From the NCBI RefSeq assembly GCF_033118175.1, contig NC_083685.1, positions 116,406,501-116,470,500 of the forward strand: 64,000 nt of DNA. The letters are read 5' to 3'. Of the stretch, positions 11,915 through 56,859 are shown piece by piece; within the stretch, counting starts at the first letter, position 1; every line of letters starts with the position of its first letter. This DNA comes from Dama dama. Its lineage: Eukaryota; Chordata; Mammalia; Artiodactyla; Cervidae. A program made the position numbers and the translations under genes. The notes beneath the pieces are model-generated. The model saw nothing but the letters and a program-made list of their open reading frames with translations. It did not search any database and had not been told where the DNA came from.

Positions 11915-13208
11915 ATTCTCTATGAATTTTAGAATCAGCTTGTCAGTTTCTACAAAGAAGTCACCTGGATTTCTACGGGGGATTCCATTGAATCTATAGA
12001 TCAGCTGAGAGAGAACTGCTATCCTGACAGTGTTAAGTGTTCCTGTTCATGAACATGGGATGTTTTTCCATTTATTTAGATCTTTAATTTCTTGTAGTAG
12101 TTTTTAAGGTAGTTTTTAGAGTATATATTTTGTATTTCTTTTGTTTATATCTAGGTAGTTCATTCTCTTTGATGCAAATGTGAATGGAATTGTTTTCTTA
12201 ACTTCATTTCAGATTATTCATTGCAGGATTATAGAAATAAAACAGATTTTTGTATATTGATCTTGTATCCTACAATCTTTATGAACTTGTTAGTTTAGGT
12301 AGTATTTTAGTGGATCCTTTTTGGTTTTATATGTACAGTAGTATATCTTCTGGGAATGGCATAGTTTTAATTCTTCCTTTTCAATCTGAATACCTTATTT
12401 ATTTTTATTATTATTATTACTTTTTTTTTTTTTTTGGTATAATTCCTGCCTAGAACTTCTAGTATAATGTTGAATATGTGGGTGAGAGCAAACATCCTTG
12501 TCTTGTTTTGGGTCTTAGGAGAAAGCTTCCAGTCTTTAACTGTTAATTATGATGTGAACTGTAGGGTTTGTTTGTTTTTTTCTGTAGTTGCCCTTTTGTT
12601 AGGTTGAGGAAGTTTCTTTTTTATTTATCTGAGAACTCTTTCCTTTGCTTTCATTTTGAAAGAACACTTTGCTCAATGTATGAGTGACTCAACACTCCCT
12701 GCCTCTGTACCTCACACCTTGAATATATTATCCTGCTGCCTTTTGGACGTGATTGTTTTTGCTCAGAAATCAACTGTTAATCTTACTTGGATTCCCTTGT
12801 AAGTGACGTGTTGTGTTTCTGCTTTCAAGATTTTCTCTGTTTCTTTACCTTCTGTCAAGTATTTTTCCTACAGTATGTTTGTTTATGAGACTTTTTATGT
12901 TTATCCTGCTTGGAGTTCATCAAGCTTCTTGTATCAGTAAGTTATTATTATTATCTTTTAATGATTTAAGGAAATTTCAGACAATTTCTTCAAAAATTTT
13001 TTTCTGCTCCTTTCTTGCTCTCCTCTCTTTCTGGGTATCCTAATTATGTACATGGTGATATACTTAACAGTTTTTCACATTTCTTTGAAGCTCTGTTCAT
13101 TTTTCTTCTTTTTTTTTTTATTGTTTATTTTTCAGCTTGCATAATCTCTATTGATCTGTCTTCAGATTTGCTAATTACTTCTTCTGTCAGTTCACTTCTC
13201 TTGAGCCC

Positions 13209-15278
13209 CTCTCAGTTCAGTCCAGTTCAGTCACTCAGTTGTGTCTGACTCTTTGTGACCCCGTGGACTGCAGCACGCCAGGCCTCCCTGTCCATCACCA
13301 ACTCCCGGAGTTTACTCAAACTCATGTCCATTAAGTCGGTGATGCCATGCAACCATCTCATCCTTTGTCTCCTCTAGCATTCAATCTTTCCCAGCATCAG
13401 GGTCTTTTCAAATGAGTCAACTCTTTGCATCAGGTGGCCAAAGTATTGGAGTTTCAGTTTCAGCATCAGTCCTTCCAATAAATATTCAGGACTAATTCCC
13501 ATTAGGATTGACTGGTTGGATCTCCTTGCAGTCCAAGGGACTCTCAAGAGTCATCTCCAGCACCACAGTTCAAAACCATCAATTCTTCGGTGCTCAGCTT
13601 TCTTTATAGTCCAGCTCTCACATCCCATACATGACTACTGGAAAAACCATAGCCTTGACTAGACGGACCTTTGTTGGTAAAGTAATGTCTCTGCTTTTTA
13701 ATATGCTGTCTAGGTTGGTCATAACTTTCCTCCCAAGGAGTAAGCATCTTTTAACTTCATGGCTGCAATCACCATCTGCAGTGATTTTGGAGCCAAAAAA
13801 AATAAAGTCTGTCACTGTTTCCACTGTTTCCCCATCTATTTGCCATGAAGCGATGGGACCAGATGACATGATTTTAGTTTTTTGAATGTTGAGCTTTAAG
13901 CCAACTTTTCACTCTCCTCTTTCACTTTCATCAAGAGGCTCTTTAGTTCTTTGCTTTCTGCCATAAGGGTGGTGTCATCTGCATATCTGAGGTTATTTAT
14001 ATTTCTTCCGGCAATCTTGATTCTAGCTTGTGCTTCATCCAGCCCAGCATTTCTCATGATGTACTCTGCATATAAGTTAAATAAGCAGGGTGACAATATT
14101 ACAGTTTTGACGTCCTCTTTTTCCTATTTGGAACCAGTCTGTTGTTCCATGTCCAGTTCTGTTACTTCCTGACCTACATACAGATTTCTGAATAGGCAGG
14201 TCAGGTAGTCTGGTATTCCCTTCTCCTTAAGAATTTTCCACAGTTTGTGATAATCCACAGTCAAAGGCTTTGGCATAGTCAATAAAGCAGAAATAAATGT
14301 CTTTCTGGAACTCTCTTGCTTTTTCGATAATCCAACAGATATTGGCAGTTTGATCTCTGGTTCCTCTACCTTTTCTAAAACCAGCTTGAACATCTGGAAG
14401 TTCACGGTTCACGTACTGTTGAAGCCTGGCTTGGAGAATTTTGAGCATTACTTTACTAGCGTGTGTGATGAGTACAGTTGTGTAGTAGTTTGAGCATTCT
14501 TTGGCATTGCCTTTCTTTGGGACTGGAATGAAAACTGACCTTTTCCAGTCCTGTGGCCACTGCTGAGTTTTCCAAATTTGCTGGCATATTGAGTGCAGCA
14601 CTTTCGCAGCATCATCTTCTAGGAATTGAAATAGCTCAACTGGAATTCCCTCACCTCCACTAGCTTTGTTTGTAGTAATGCTTCCTAAGGCCCACTTGAC
14701 TTCACATTCCAGGATGTCTGACTCTAGGTTAGTGAGCCTACCATCATGATTATCTGGGTCGTGAAGATCTTTTTTATATAGTTCTTCTGTGTATTCTTGC
14801 CACCTCTTCTTAATATCTTCTGCTTCTGTTAGGCCCATACCATTTCTGTCCTTTATTGAACCCATCTTTGCATGAAATGTTCCCTTGGTATCTCTAATTT
14901 TCTTGAAGAAATCTTGTCTTTCCCATTCTGTTGTTTTCCTCTATTTCTTTGCACTGATCGCTGAGGGAGGCTTTCTTATCTCTCCTTGCTATTCTTTGGA
15001 GCTGTGCATTCAAATTGGTATATCTTTCCTTTTCTTCTTTGTTTTTCGCTTCTTTTCTTTTCACAGCTATTTGTAAGGCCTCCTCAGACAGCCATTTTGC
15101 TTTTTTGCATTTTTTTTTTCTTGGGGATGGTCTTGATCCCTGTCTCCTGTACAATGTCACAAACCTCCGTCCACAGTTCATCAGGTACTCTGTCTGTCAC
15201 ATCTAATCCCTTGAATCTATTTCTCACTTCCACTGTATAATTGTAAGGGATTTGATTTAGGTCATACCTGTTTGACGA
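13209..15278 (-). mobile_element. BovB (RTE-type) LINE, 5'-truncated, antisense
   Basis: The BovB 3' end is at 13209 (ctcagttcagtccagttcag) and the copy is cut short at its 5' end near 15278. The - strand carries reverse transcriptase pieces: 14227-14865 includes KASGGEGIPVELFQ and WPQDWKRSVFIPVPKKGNAK, and 13896-14096 includes RYADDTTLMAE, the catalytic YADD box. Frameshifts separate the pieces, so it cannot make a complete protein. It is related to, and opposite in direction from, the copy at 37945-40491. Confidence 0.93.
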
Positions 15279-16655
15279 ATGTTTGCTATTTGTTCTGACC
15301 GCAGGATGACTCCTCCCTGGTGGGGCCTTATTCCTTGGTTCTCTCTTGCTAACTACCTGACCTACAGTCTAGGCTGTATCCTCATTACACAAATATTCTC
15401 CCACTTGCCTTTTGCCACAGTCTCCATTGAATATCTGTAGATTTGAACTTGTCCACACTCTGTTGAGAATGAAGCCAGGTCCTTTGGGAAGAGCTTTGGT
15501 ACTATATGTTGCAACGTTTTACCCCTGGCAAAATATCTAAGCCAGGGTTCTGGTGTTGGGGGTGGGGACAGTGAGTAACACTTTTCTGTGAGTGACATTT
15601 AGCCTCTAGGAACTGAATACCAGGAGCGGAGGTATAGATGGGGTGCACACAGCAGCTTGTCTCTCGTAATGTGGAACCACTACCTTACGAGCTGAGCGGG
15701 AGGCCTGTTGGAGTCCCAGTATTCTCAGTGAACCAAGCTAAGGCAGAGCCCCCCTTCCACAAGTCAGTGTTAGGCAGGTGGAAGCCTCCTATCTTTGATG
15801 TACTTGGCTGGGACTTGGCTTCAGTGACAAGAGTGCTGGGGACGAAACGAGAGTCCTGAAGTCATGCTCCTCTCAGAAAGAAAGCCCTTGACTGAGAGCT
15901 GGGGAAGGAGGGGTCTTGTGCTCTTGGCTGCAGCAGTCTGGAACCCTGCTGAGATGGGAGGGTGGGATATGGGAAGAAAAGCGGGATCTTAGTTCAGGTA
16001 CCACAGACTTTCACCTTGCAGGCTAAATTTTTCCTAGATTTTATTGAATGGTTGTTTCTTTATTAGCTCTTTGCCCTTAGGGACCATTGTCAGAGGCTTT
16101 GAATGGTGGTTTTAAAAAATAATTTTCATCAGTTTCTCTGAGCAGCAGGCTAGCAGAGATCCTCAAGCTGTTAGGCTTAGAGGTCAGTCTTCTGTAACTG
16201 TTTTTTGAACTGGCAGTCTCTTTAAAGCATGATTCAAAAAAGTGTTTCCTTCATTATGGTCTCTGACCACCCCCTCATGAGGAACCTTTGACATATCCTT
16301 AACATCTCAACTTTAAGATATCGACTGTAAGATACAAGAATCATGAGAATCGTTTTTCCCTTGCTTATTTTCCTTAAAGAATGAACTTGGTCCGTGTGGA
16401 AGTACTCGAGAAGGGGAAAGTTTGCACAGGAGTTCAGAGTTTATAAAGGAAATGAAAATAACATTAGGTAGAGAATTTTAACATGAGTGCCCTCTACTAT
16501 ATGATGGATGGAGTTCTTTTCAAGTTGGCCCAGAGGTGTTGCAGTTAATTCTTGGTTTCTTTGACTTGACGTAGATATCACAATCACATGGCTTCTTCCT
16601 CCTTTTTGCTGTCATCTTAGTTTCTTTTGATTCCTTTTTGTTTTTTTCTTTTCAG
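15279..16655. other. Intron upstream of exon A, no confident feature
   Basis: The stretch 15600-16200 has more G+C than its surroundings (gagctgagcgggaggcctg), and part of it may derive from an old L1 5' region, but I cannot assign it. The last 100 bases carry the pyrimidine tract leading to the exon A acceptor. Confidence 0.5.
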
Positions 16656-49726
<33,071 letters not shown>

Positions 49727-49858
49727 GAATTCCTTGGCAGTCTTGTGGTGAGGACTCAGTGCTTTCACTGCCAGAGCCCAGGTTTGATCCCTGGTTGGGG
49801 AACGAAGATCCTGCAAGCTGCCCCATGTGGCAAGGCCAAACTAAAACAAACAGACAAA
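49727..49858 (+). mobile_element. CHR-type SINE, sense
   Basis: Head ggaattccttggcagtcttg, body gtttgatccctggttgggga and an A-rich tail are present. Confidence 0.85.
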
Positions 49859-50537
49859 CTTTGTGGAGACCTACTTCTGGGTTATAGGCTGTGCTTTATG
49901 TGTGACACATGTGGTGTCCACGCCGAGCTCTCTGTGCTGAGGTTAACAGATTTGCACTCGGGCAGGACAAACAGCTGCTGCATGGAGGCATGGTGTCTGT
50001 TCCTCAGCACCCTGACCGTGATGAGCAAACTGCCCTGGAAGTGGCTCTCCATCCAATTTTGTCAGAATGGGACGGAAGATAGACATATCCCTCACGATTG
50101 GCCAAAGTCACTTAATGCTCGCCCTGAGTCCCAGATGCGATAATGACTCCTACTAGTCCATGACAGTGGTTACTCCTCAGATGGCAGGTTTTAAAACATC
50201 TAAAGACTTAAACCTGAGTGGTTACTGGATTTGTTTAGAGATATAAAATGTAGTTACTTTTAAGACGTGATTGTAGTTTTTGCTGATAGTCACAAATATT
50301 TATCTTTTTACTCTATAAACAGCCTGTTGCCCAGAAGGTTCTGGAAATCGTATATAGTTAGAGTACAAAAGGACGACTTTGCCGTAGAACCATCGGACCA
50401 GTGAATTTGGCATTATCTACATGAGATCCCTAGCCAGAGCAGTTTCTCCAAAGTAGATAGTATTTTTTTTATGATTTTAAGTAATATAAATTGCAGACTA
50501 TCCATCTCTCCTCTTGGGAAGCTGTTTCTGGCTGATA
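49859..50537 (+). other. Unassigned intronic block with raised CpG content
   Basis: Bases 49905-50145 hold several CpGs (tccacgccgagctc, cactcgggcagg, cctcacgattgg, aatgctcgccctg) in an otherwise AT-rich, CpG-poor intron. No repeat or protein family was recognised. Confidence 0.4.
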
Positions 50538-50666
50538 GCTTTTTTATTTGCTTGTTAGTTTTTTGGCCACACTGCACAGCTTGTGGGATCTTAGTTCCCT
50601 GACTAAGAACTGAACCTCGGCAGTGAAAGTGCTGAGTCTTAACCACTGGACCACCAGGAAAGTCCC
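50538..50666 (-). mobile_element. CHR-type SINE, antisense
   Basis: The body reads ttggccacactgcacagctt and the head taaccactggaccaccagga. An exact 10-bp target duplication ctggctgata lies at 50528-50537 and 50667-50676. Confidence 0.92.
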
Positions 50667-50676
50667 CTGGCTGATA

Positions 50677-51504
50677 TCTATTAATTTTAGGTATTTTAAT
50701 AATATCTTATAAAGTTGTGCTTTAATAAACCAATTTCCTTTCTTAATTTTAATGCAGAATTGAAGTTCTTTAGTTGTAGAAGGCTGTAGTTGATATCCTT
50801 ACAAATGATAATTATCTGTGTATAAGAAGCTCCATGACACATAATTTGGTGGGTAAGGTACCTGAACACCAGGTTGCAGTACTAGTTTTTATAGAAAGAG
50901 CAAACCTCTTGACATTAAAAATTTAATCAAGCGATCAAATGTAGTCTGAACAGGAGCTTCAACACAGTTCTTTTGTTCTCAGTTTGTACCTCGGCTCTAT
51001 TTTGAGTGATCTTTATTAAGATCCTAAAACAGATTTGTTGTCTAATAAAAAAGATCATAACAAATTTGTAATGATTTTTGACCAGGTTAGTAAGTTTTTC
51101 TAAAAGGTATTTTTGAACCTGTTGAAAAAGTAACATATTTTATAGTTCTGAGAAGTTAGTTAAAATAAATACTGTTGTTATTCAGTATGTAACTTTTTTA
51201 TTTAAACAAGTCTTAAAGTCTCAAATAGTCAATGGCAAGGCAGTAAAAAAAATTATTATTAAGGTTTTCTTTATATTGACATAAACAACATTAAAGCAAA
51301 TACAGGGATTTGACCTGTATACAAAACTGTGGCTGTTTAAGATGTGGATCATCAGAGGGAGTAAATGAAATTTTACAGCATCATTGTCCTAGTCCGTGAA
51401 TATATTCTGGTGTATAAAGAATTACAGAATTCCATTTTAAAGTGATTTCATGTGAACCATCTGATTCTTGGCATATGACCCATAATAAGTGATAAAGCCT
51501 TTTT
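50677..51504 (+). other. TLK2: TLK2 intron, unassigned part
   Basis: AT-rich intronic sequence with no recognised gene or repeat. Confidence 0.5.
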
Positions 51505-51860
51505 TGTTTTAATTTTTCTACTGAAGTATAGTTGATTTACAGTATTATAGATGTACAGCAAAGTGATTCAGTTATAGATATATATATATGCATTTGTTTT
51601 CAGATTCTTTTCCATTGTGGATTATTGCAAGATATTTACTATAATTCCCAGTGCTATACTGTAGGTTCTTGTTGTTTATCTATTTTATATATAGTAGTGT
51701 GTATCTGTTAACCTCAAATTCCAAATTTATCCCCCCTATCCTTCCCGTTTGCTAGCCATAAGTTTGTTTTCTATGTCTATGAGTCTATTTCTGTTTTGTA
51801 AATAAGTTCATTTGTATCATTTTTTTAAAAAATTCCACATATAAGTGATATCATGATATT
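51505..51860 (-). mobile_element. L1 3' UTR fragment, antisense
   Basis: Reversed L1 3' text: ctgaagtatagttgatttac, agcaaagtgattcagttata, cagtgctatactgtaggttc, ccacatataagtgatatcat. Confidence 0.8.
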
Positions 51861-52119
51861 TAGAGAGACAACTCTGTTGATTATATAAGTATCAGTTCTC
51901 CCTTGGGTGGTATATACCAGTTTCCAGTAGACACAGAACATGAAATCCTGGGACTCTTTAAAAATTCTTACCTGGAATATTCAGGAACTATCTGTAGATC
52001 ACCACTAAAATTACTTTGGTCAAAATAATATCTGCAAATAATGTGCATTTATTTGTTTTTTTAACGCCTGTTCTAGTTATGATACAGTTTTGCTATGGAG
52101 GGTACATGGAATCATTTCC

Positions 52120-52320
52120 TGGGCTTCCCTGGTGGCTCAGAAGGTAAAGAATCTGCCTGCAATGCAGGAGACTTGGGTTCGATTCTCTGGAGAAGGTAAT
52201 GGCTTCCCACTCCAGTGTTCTTCCATGGAGAATTCCATGGACAGAGGACCCTGGCGGACTGCAGTCCATGGGGTAGCGAAGAGTTGAACAGGACTGAGCA
52301 ACTAACACTTTCACTTTCAT
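52120..52320 (+). mobile_element. Bov-tA SINE, sense, well preserved
   Basis: The tRNA-like head is clear (gcttccctggtggctcagaa, B box gggttcgattc), followed by the BovA body and the end ctgagcaactaacactttca. An exact 10-bp target duplication aatcatttcc lies at 52110-52119 and 52321-52330. Confidence 0.94.
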
Positions 52321-52330
52321 AATCATTTCC

Positions 52331-52725
52331 CAGGGCTACCATCACTAAATACCATAAACTGGGTGGTTTAAAACAACATAAATTTAGTTCTCTCACAGTT
52401 TAGGAAGTCAGAAACCTTAAATCAAGGTGTTGGCAGGGCTGCTCCTTCTGTGGCCTCTAGGGAGGATCCTTGTTTAGTGTTCAGTGGCTTGCAGCAGCAT
52501 AGCTCACTCTGCCTCTGGTTTCACATGGTGTTCACCTGCGTGTCTTCTTTTCTCAGGAGGACACCAGTCAAATTGGGTTAGGGGCCTACCCTACTCCAGT
52601 ATGACCTTATTTTAACTAATTAAATCTTCAGTGACCCTATTTCCAAAGGTTATAATCTGAGGTACTGGGGATTAGCACTTTAACATGTCTTTTTGGGTGG
52701 CACAGTTCAACTGATAATGGTACCT
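52331..52725 (-). mobile_element. MLT1-type LTR (ERVL-MaLR), solo, antisense
   Basis: The reversed MLT1 pattern is visible: ccataaactgggtggtttaa, cctcttgg-type middle lost, ggaggacaccagtcaaattg, gaccctatttccaaaggtta, tctgaggtactggggattag. Only an LTR remains. The Bov-tA at 52120 inserted at its edge. Confidence 0.75.
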
Positions 52726-52763
52726 AAGACTGATGGTCTTGTTATTATAACTGACAAATAATG

Positions 52764-52900
52764 GCTTGCTGTTTATTTGGCTGCACTGGTTCTTCATTGT
52801 GGCATGTGGAATCTATTGTAGTTCCTTGACCAGGGATTGAACCCAGGCCCCCTGCATTGGGAGCTCGGAGTCTTAGCCACTAGGTTACCAGGAAAGTCTC
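52764..52900 (-). mobile_element. CHR-type SINE, antisense
   Basis: Body ttccttgaccagggattgaa and head cttagccactaggttaccag are visible. A 7-bp repeat aataatg lies at 52757-52763 and 52901-52907. Confidence 0.82.
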
Positions 52901-54099
52901 AATAATGACTTTTTAGAGTTACTTAGATTTGAGTGAGATAAATTTATCGGGTCATCATTACTTTTGTAAAAGATAGTAGAAATATTCTTTCTGTGGGTGG
53001 TAAAGGGTGAGCATTCCCTAAAATTGATGAAATGGAAGAAACATTTAACAGTCAGGTCTATAAAAGGCACTGTGAAGAGAACAAGATGGCAGAGGAGTAG
53101 GTGGACGTGGAGTACATCTGTCTCCACAGATACATCAGGAATACACCTTCAGACACAGAAGTGCATGCAGAACACCAGCTGGGAGCAGACAGGAGGGCCT
53201 GAGCAGAGGAAAAGAATATATAGAACCACGTAAAACTCAGTAGGACCAAGGAACTAGGGGGAGAAACAAGTGTTAGTGGGACTGGACCTGCCCTCGGCTG
53301 GTGGGGGAACTGAAGCAGGAGTCTGATCCCCACATTGGGGCAGTTGTCTGAGTCAGAGGAGAAATATTTATGGCTGAGAGTGAAACAGCTGATCTGTAGC
53401 AGCATAAATGGAATGAGAATCAGACAGTCCTTGCCACAGCCATATCCCGGACAGGGACCTGGGTCCCCTGGAAGGCACAGCAGCCGGGAGCTGGAGTTTA
53501 GGGGTTGTGGAGCAATTCCAGGGCGGGGGCTGCTGTTGACTGTGGAGAGACAGATTTGAAGGGATGTGGGGGAGGAGATTGTGGTGGGAAATGCCTATGG
53601 GGGAAAGCCATGCAGCCATGGAAGCAAGGTGATGCTCTTGAGTCATGAGTAGTGGATGGAGCCATCACCATAGCCTCTCTCCCCACATGCCAGCATCAGC
53701 AGCTGAACAATAGGCTGGCCCGTCAAACCCTGACGCACTGAACTACAGACCTGGACCCCACCCAGGGTGCCCCTTTAAGGGGCTGACGTGCTGATCTACA
53801 GAGTAGGACCCCAACCAGGCAGTCCCTCCCTGTGCCTGATGCACTGAACAGCAGAGAAGGACCCCAGGCAAGGGAGCCCTCTTAGTGCCTAAACCGGCAG
53901 AGCTACGGAGAAAGACTGGCCAAAGAGACCTTCTGACCACCAGCTACAAGAGGCTCAAAAGCAGACTGATAGGGCCATAACTCCTGGGGTGGAGGTAGTC
54001 CATGTCTCTGCACACTTTGCACCATTAGGTGCAAGCCAAGCAGCTGCACCACCTTCACGCTTAACTTTCACTGTGGTAGCAGAGCTACCACAAGCAAAA

Positions 54100-54250
54100 A
54101 AAATCTTGCGTCTATGCGCGCAGGGTCACTTTGGTCATGTCTGACGCTTTGCGACCCTCTAGACTGTGGCCTGCCAGTCTTCTCTGGCAGGATGGTGGGG
54201 TTCTTCAGGCAAGAATACTGGAGCATATTGGCCAATGCTGGTTGCCACAC
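54100..54250. repeat. BovA-like module within the L1 5' UTR
   Basis: Inside the L1 leader lies SINE-like text: tttggtcatgtctgacgctt, tgcgaccctctagactgtgg, ggcaagaatactggagcata. No target duplication is visible, so it may be a fixed part of this L1 family rather than a separate insertion. Confidence 0.6.
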
Positions 54251-55865
54251 CCTTCTAGAGCACTACGTTTCCTGCTGCCCTAGCCACCAACTCCCCTGAG
54301 TACCTGGTGCTGCCAGAACCCCTGTGACCCAAGCAGCTGCACCACCTCCACACCTGGCCCTCACAGAGGCAAACCCAAGTCCTCCAGGGCAGCCTTGGGG
54401 CAAACCCCAGTGGATGACCCACATGCAGAAGTGGAAATAAAACCACAGTGAAACCCAGGGGCAGTGCGGCTAAGGAAGAAGACCCCAAACCTTCCTACCA
54501 GCTGTATAAGCAAGCTGCAGATTAAATCCACGTAATCAACTAGGCAGACTCTGTCTATGGAATATATAAAAGGTCATTGAGAGCTCCCACAAAAGAAAAC
54601 ACACTAGCTCTGATAGCTGTGGACATTGGAAACAAAAACACCCAAGAGTAGCACCAGATTAGAATCTGAGCTGCCCCCACAACAGGTCCAGAGATCAGCA
54701 CAGCTTTGGAGGGCATCCTAGGGAGGTGAGGTGGACTGTGACTCCCAGTGAGGGAAAGGACCCTGACAGCAGTGACTCAAGAAAAATATTTATTATTCTT
54801 TTGATTTGTTCTATAGATTCTTTTAGATTTTTTTTTCTTTTTGTTTCCTTTTTTTACCCCCCTCCTTTATAGTTGTTGATTTTATTGGCACTAGGAAATC
54901 TAATTAAGCTTTTGAGGTTCCTTGGTCACATTTTTATTGTTATTATAAACCTCTGCCTCTACATTGGGCTTTTGCAGTTCTATGGAGTTTTCCTTTTTTT
55001 TAAATTTCTTCTTCCTGTTTTTTTTTCCTTTTTTCTTTTCTCTTTTTTATAGTTTTAATTTTTAATTTTTTAAAAACTGTTATATATTTTTTCTACATTT
55101 ATTCCTTTGTTTGCCTTTTCAACTGTTCTTTTCCCCTTGCAGTTAATCTTTACTATATATAAATCTTCTTTATCTACCTCTATTTAACTTCGCATATCTA
55201 TTCTTTCTTTTCTTTCTTCCCTTTCCTCTCAACATATTTGTTTTGTTTTCATTGCTTTATTCCCCACTTGGCACCTTGCTTTAATTTTGTTTTCCAGTTT
55301 GTGCTTTAGTTATTTTTGTTATTAACTGATAAATATGATTTTTTATTTCCTTTGTTTGCTGAGTCAATCTACTGTACTTTATTTTTGTTGGACTGTTTTG
55401 ACTTGGCTCGTGGGTGTATATGTATATTCCAATATTTTAATTATTATTTGCCTGATTTTGTAACTGCCATCTGTCTGGGGTTCATCTTTAGTTTCTCATT
55501 TTGGATATTTGTTTTAATCTCACTTAATGCCATAACAAACTACTTGTGGAATCTTCATTCCTAACCAGAGATCAAGCTCTGAGCCTTTGGAGTGGGAGCA
55601 CTGACTCCAAGACCCTGGACTACCTGAGAACTAACCCTAGGGAGTATTAGGTAGTGAGAACTCACACAAAGGAAACCACCTGAATAAAGACCTGAGTACA
55701 GACCAGATCACCAGCAGACAGGATTACCACTTCCCTCAGCCTTGCCAGTCAGAAGAAAAACAAACAAACAAAAACTCAGCACAAATCTCACCCTTTAAGA
55801 AGCTTACACAAACCACTGGAACAACCTTAGGAGGGCAGAACCCAAAAGGAAGAAAGAATTCAACA

Positions 55866-56830
55866 TTGAAACCTGGGGAAAAGGAGACCTCAAACACAAT
55901 AAGTTTAAAAAAAAAAGAAAGAAAGAAAAGGCAGAGAAATACTACACAAATGAAGGAACAAACTAGAAACACAGAAGTCCAAATAAATGAAGAGGAAACA
56001 GGCAAACTACGTGAAAGAGAATTCAGAATAGTGATAGTAAAGATGTTCAAAAACCTTGAAAACAAAATGGAGAAAATGTAAGAATCAATTTAAAGAGACC
56101 TAGAAAAATTAAAGAATAAACATACAGAGACAAACAACACTATTACTGAAATTAAAAATACTCTAGATGGAACCAATAGCAGACTATCTGAAGCAGAAGA
56201 ACAAATCAGTGAGTTGGAAGATAAAATGGTGGAAATAGCTTTTGAAGAGCAGAATAAAGTAAAAAGAATGAAAAGAACTGAGGATAGTCTCAGAGCCCTC
56301 TGGGACAATATCAAACCACCAACATTTGAGTTATAGGGGTCCCAGAAGAAGGAAAAAAGAAAGGGTATGAGAAAATTTTTGAAGAGATTATAGTTGAAAA
56401 TTTCCCCAACATGGAAAAGGAAATAGTCACTCAAGTCCAAGAGACACAAAGAGTCCCACACAGGATAAACCCAAGGAGAAACATGCAAAGACACATACTA
56501 ATCAAAGTAACAAGAGTAAACACAATATTAAAAGCAGCAACAGAGAAGCAACAAGTAAAATACAAGGGAGACCCCATATGCTTAACAGCTGATCTTTCAG
56601 CAGAAACTGCAGGCCGGAAGGGGATGGCAGGATATATTTAAAGTACCAAAAGGGAAAAATCTACAACCAAGATTACTGCACCTGGCAAGGATCTCATTCA
56701 AAATTGATGGAGAAATAAAAAGCATTTCAGACAAGCAAAAGTTAAGAGAATTCAGTACCATCAAACCAGCTTTTCAACAAATGCTGAAGGGACTTATATG
56801 GTCAAGAAATAGAAGAAAAGAAAAAAGATT
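55866..56830 (+). pseudogene. L1 ORF1 remnant (RNA-binding protein)
   Basis: The first frame (from 55866) gives a Lys/Glu-rich coiled-coil-like segment containing REFRIVIVKMFKNLENKMEK. It is closed by a stop at 56079. Later frames give FEEIIVENFPNMEKEIVTQV and QRVPHRINPRRNMQRHILIK, the RNA-binding middle and C-terminal parts. L1 ORF1p is the trimeric RNA chaperone that coats L1 RNA (family knowledge). Here at least two stops and one frameshift break it. Confidence 0.85.
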
Positions 56831-56859
56831 GAGAAAATCAATGCCAAATAATTAAGAAA

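Larger units (their letters stand above)
10086..13208 (-). mobile_element. Old L1M-type LINE, antisense, with nested SINEs
   Basis: The + strand reads as reversed ancient L1: cattgtatgggtatatcat, agtaatgctgctgtgaa, tttggagaaatgtctgttt, gttgaatatgtgggtgagag. A different L1M/HAL1-like stretch follows to the BovB at 13209. Bov-tA (11079-11296) and CHR (11768-11914) SINEs are nested inside. No frame survives. Confidence 0.65.

Noticed and set aside
52120..52200. tRNA-like sequence with A and B box resemblance
   Set aside because: It is the tRNA-Glu-derived head of a Bov-tA SINE; the same holds for all other tRNA-like pieces in the window.
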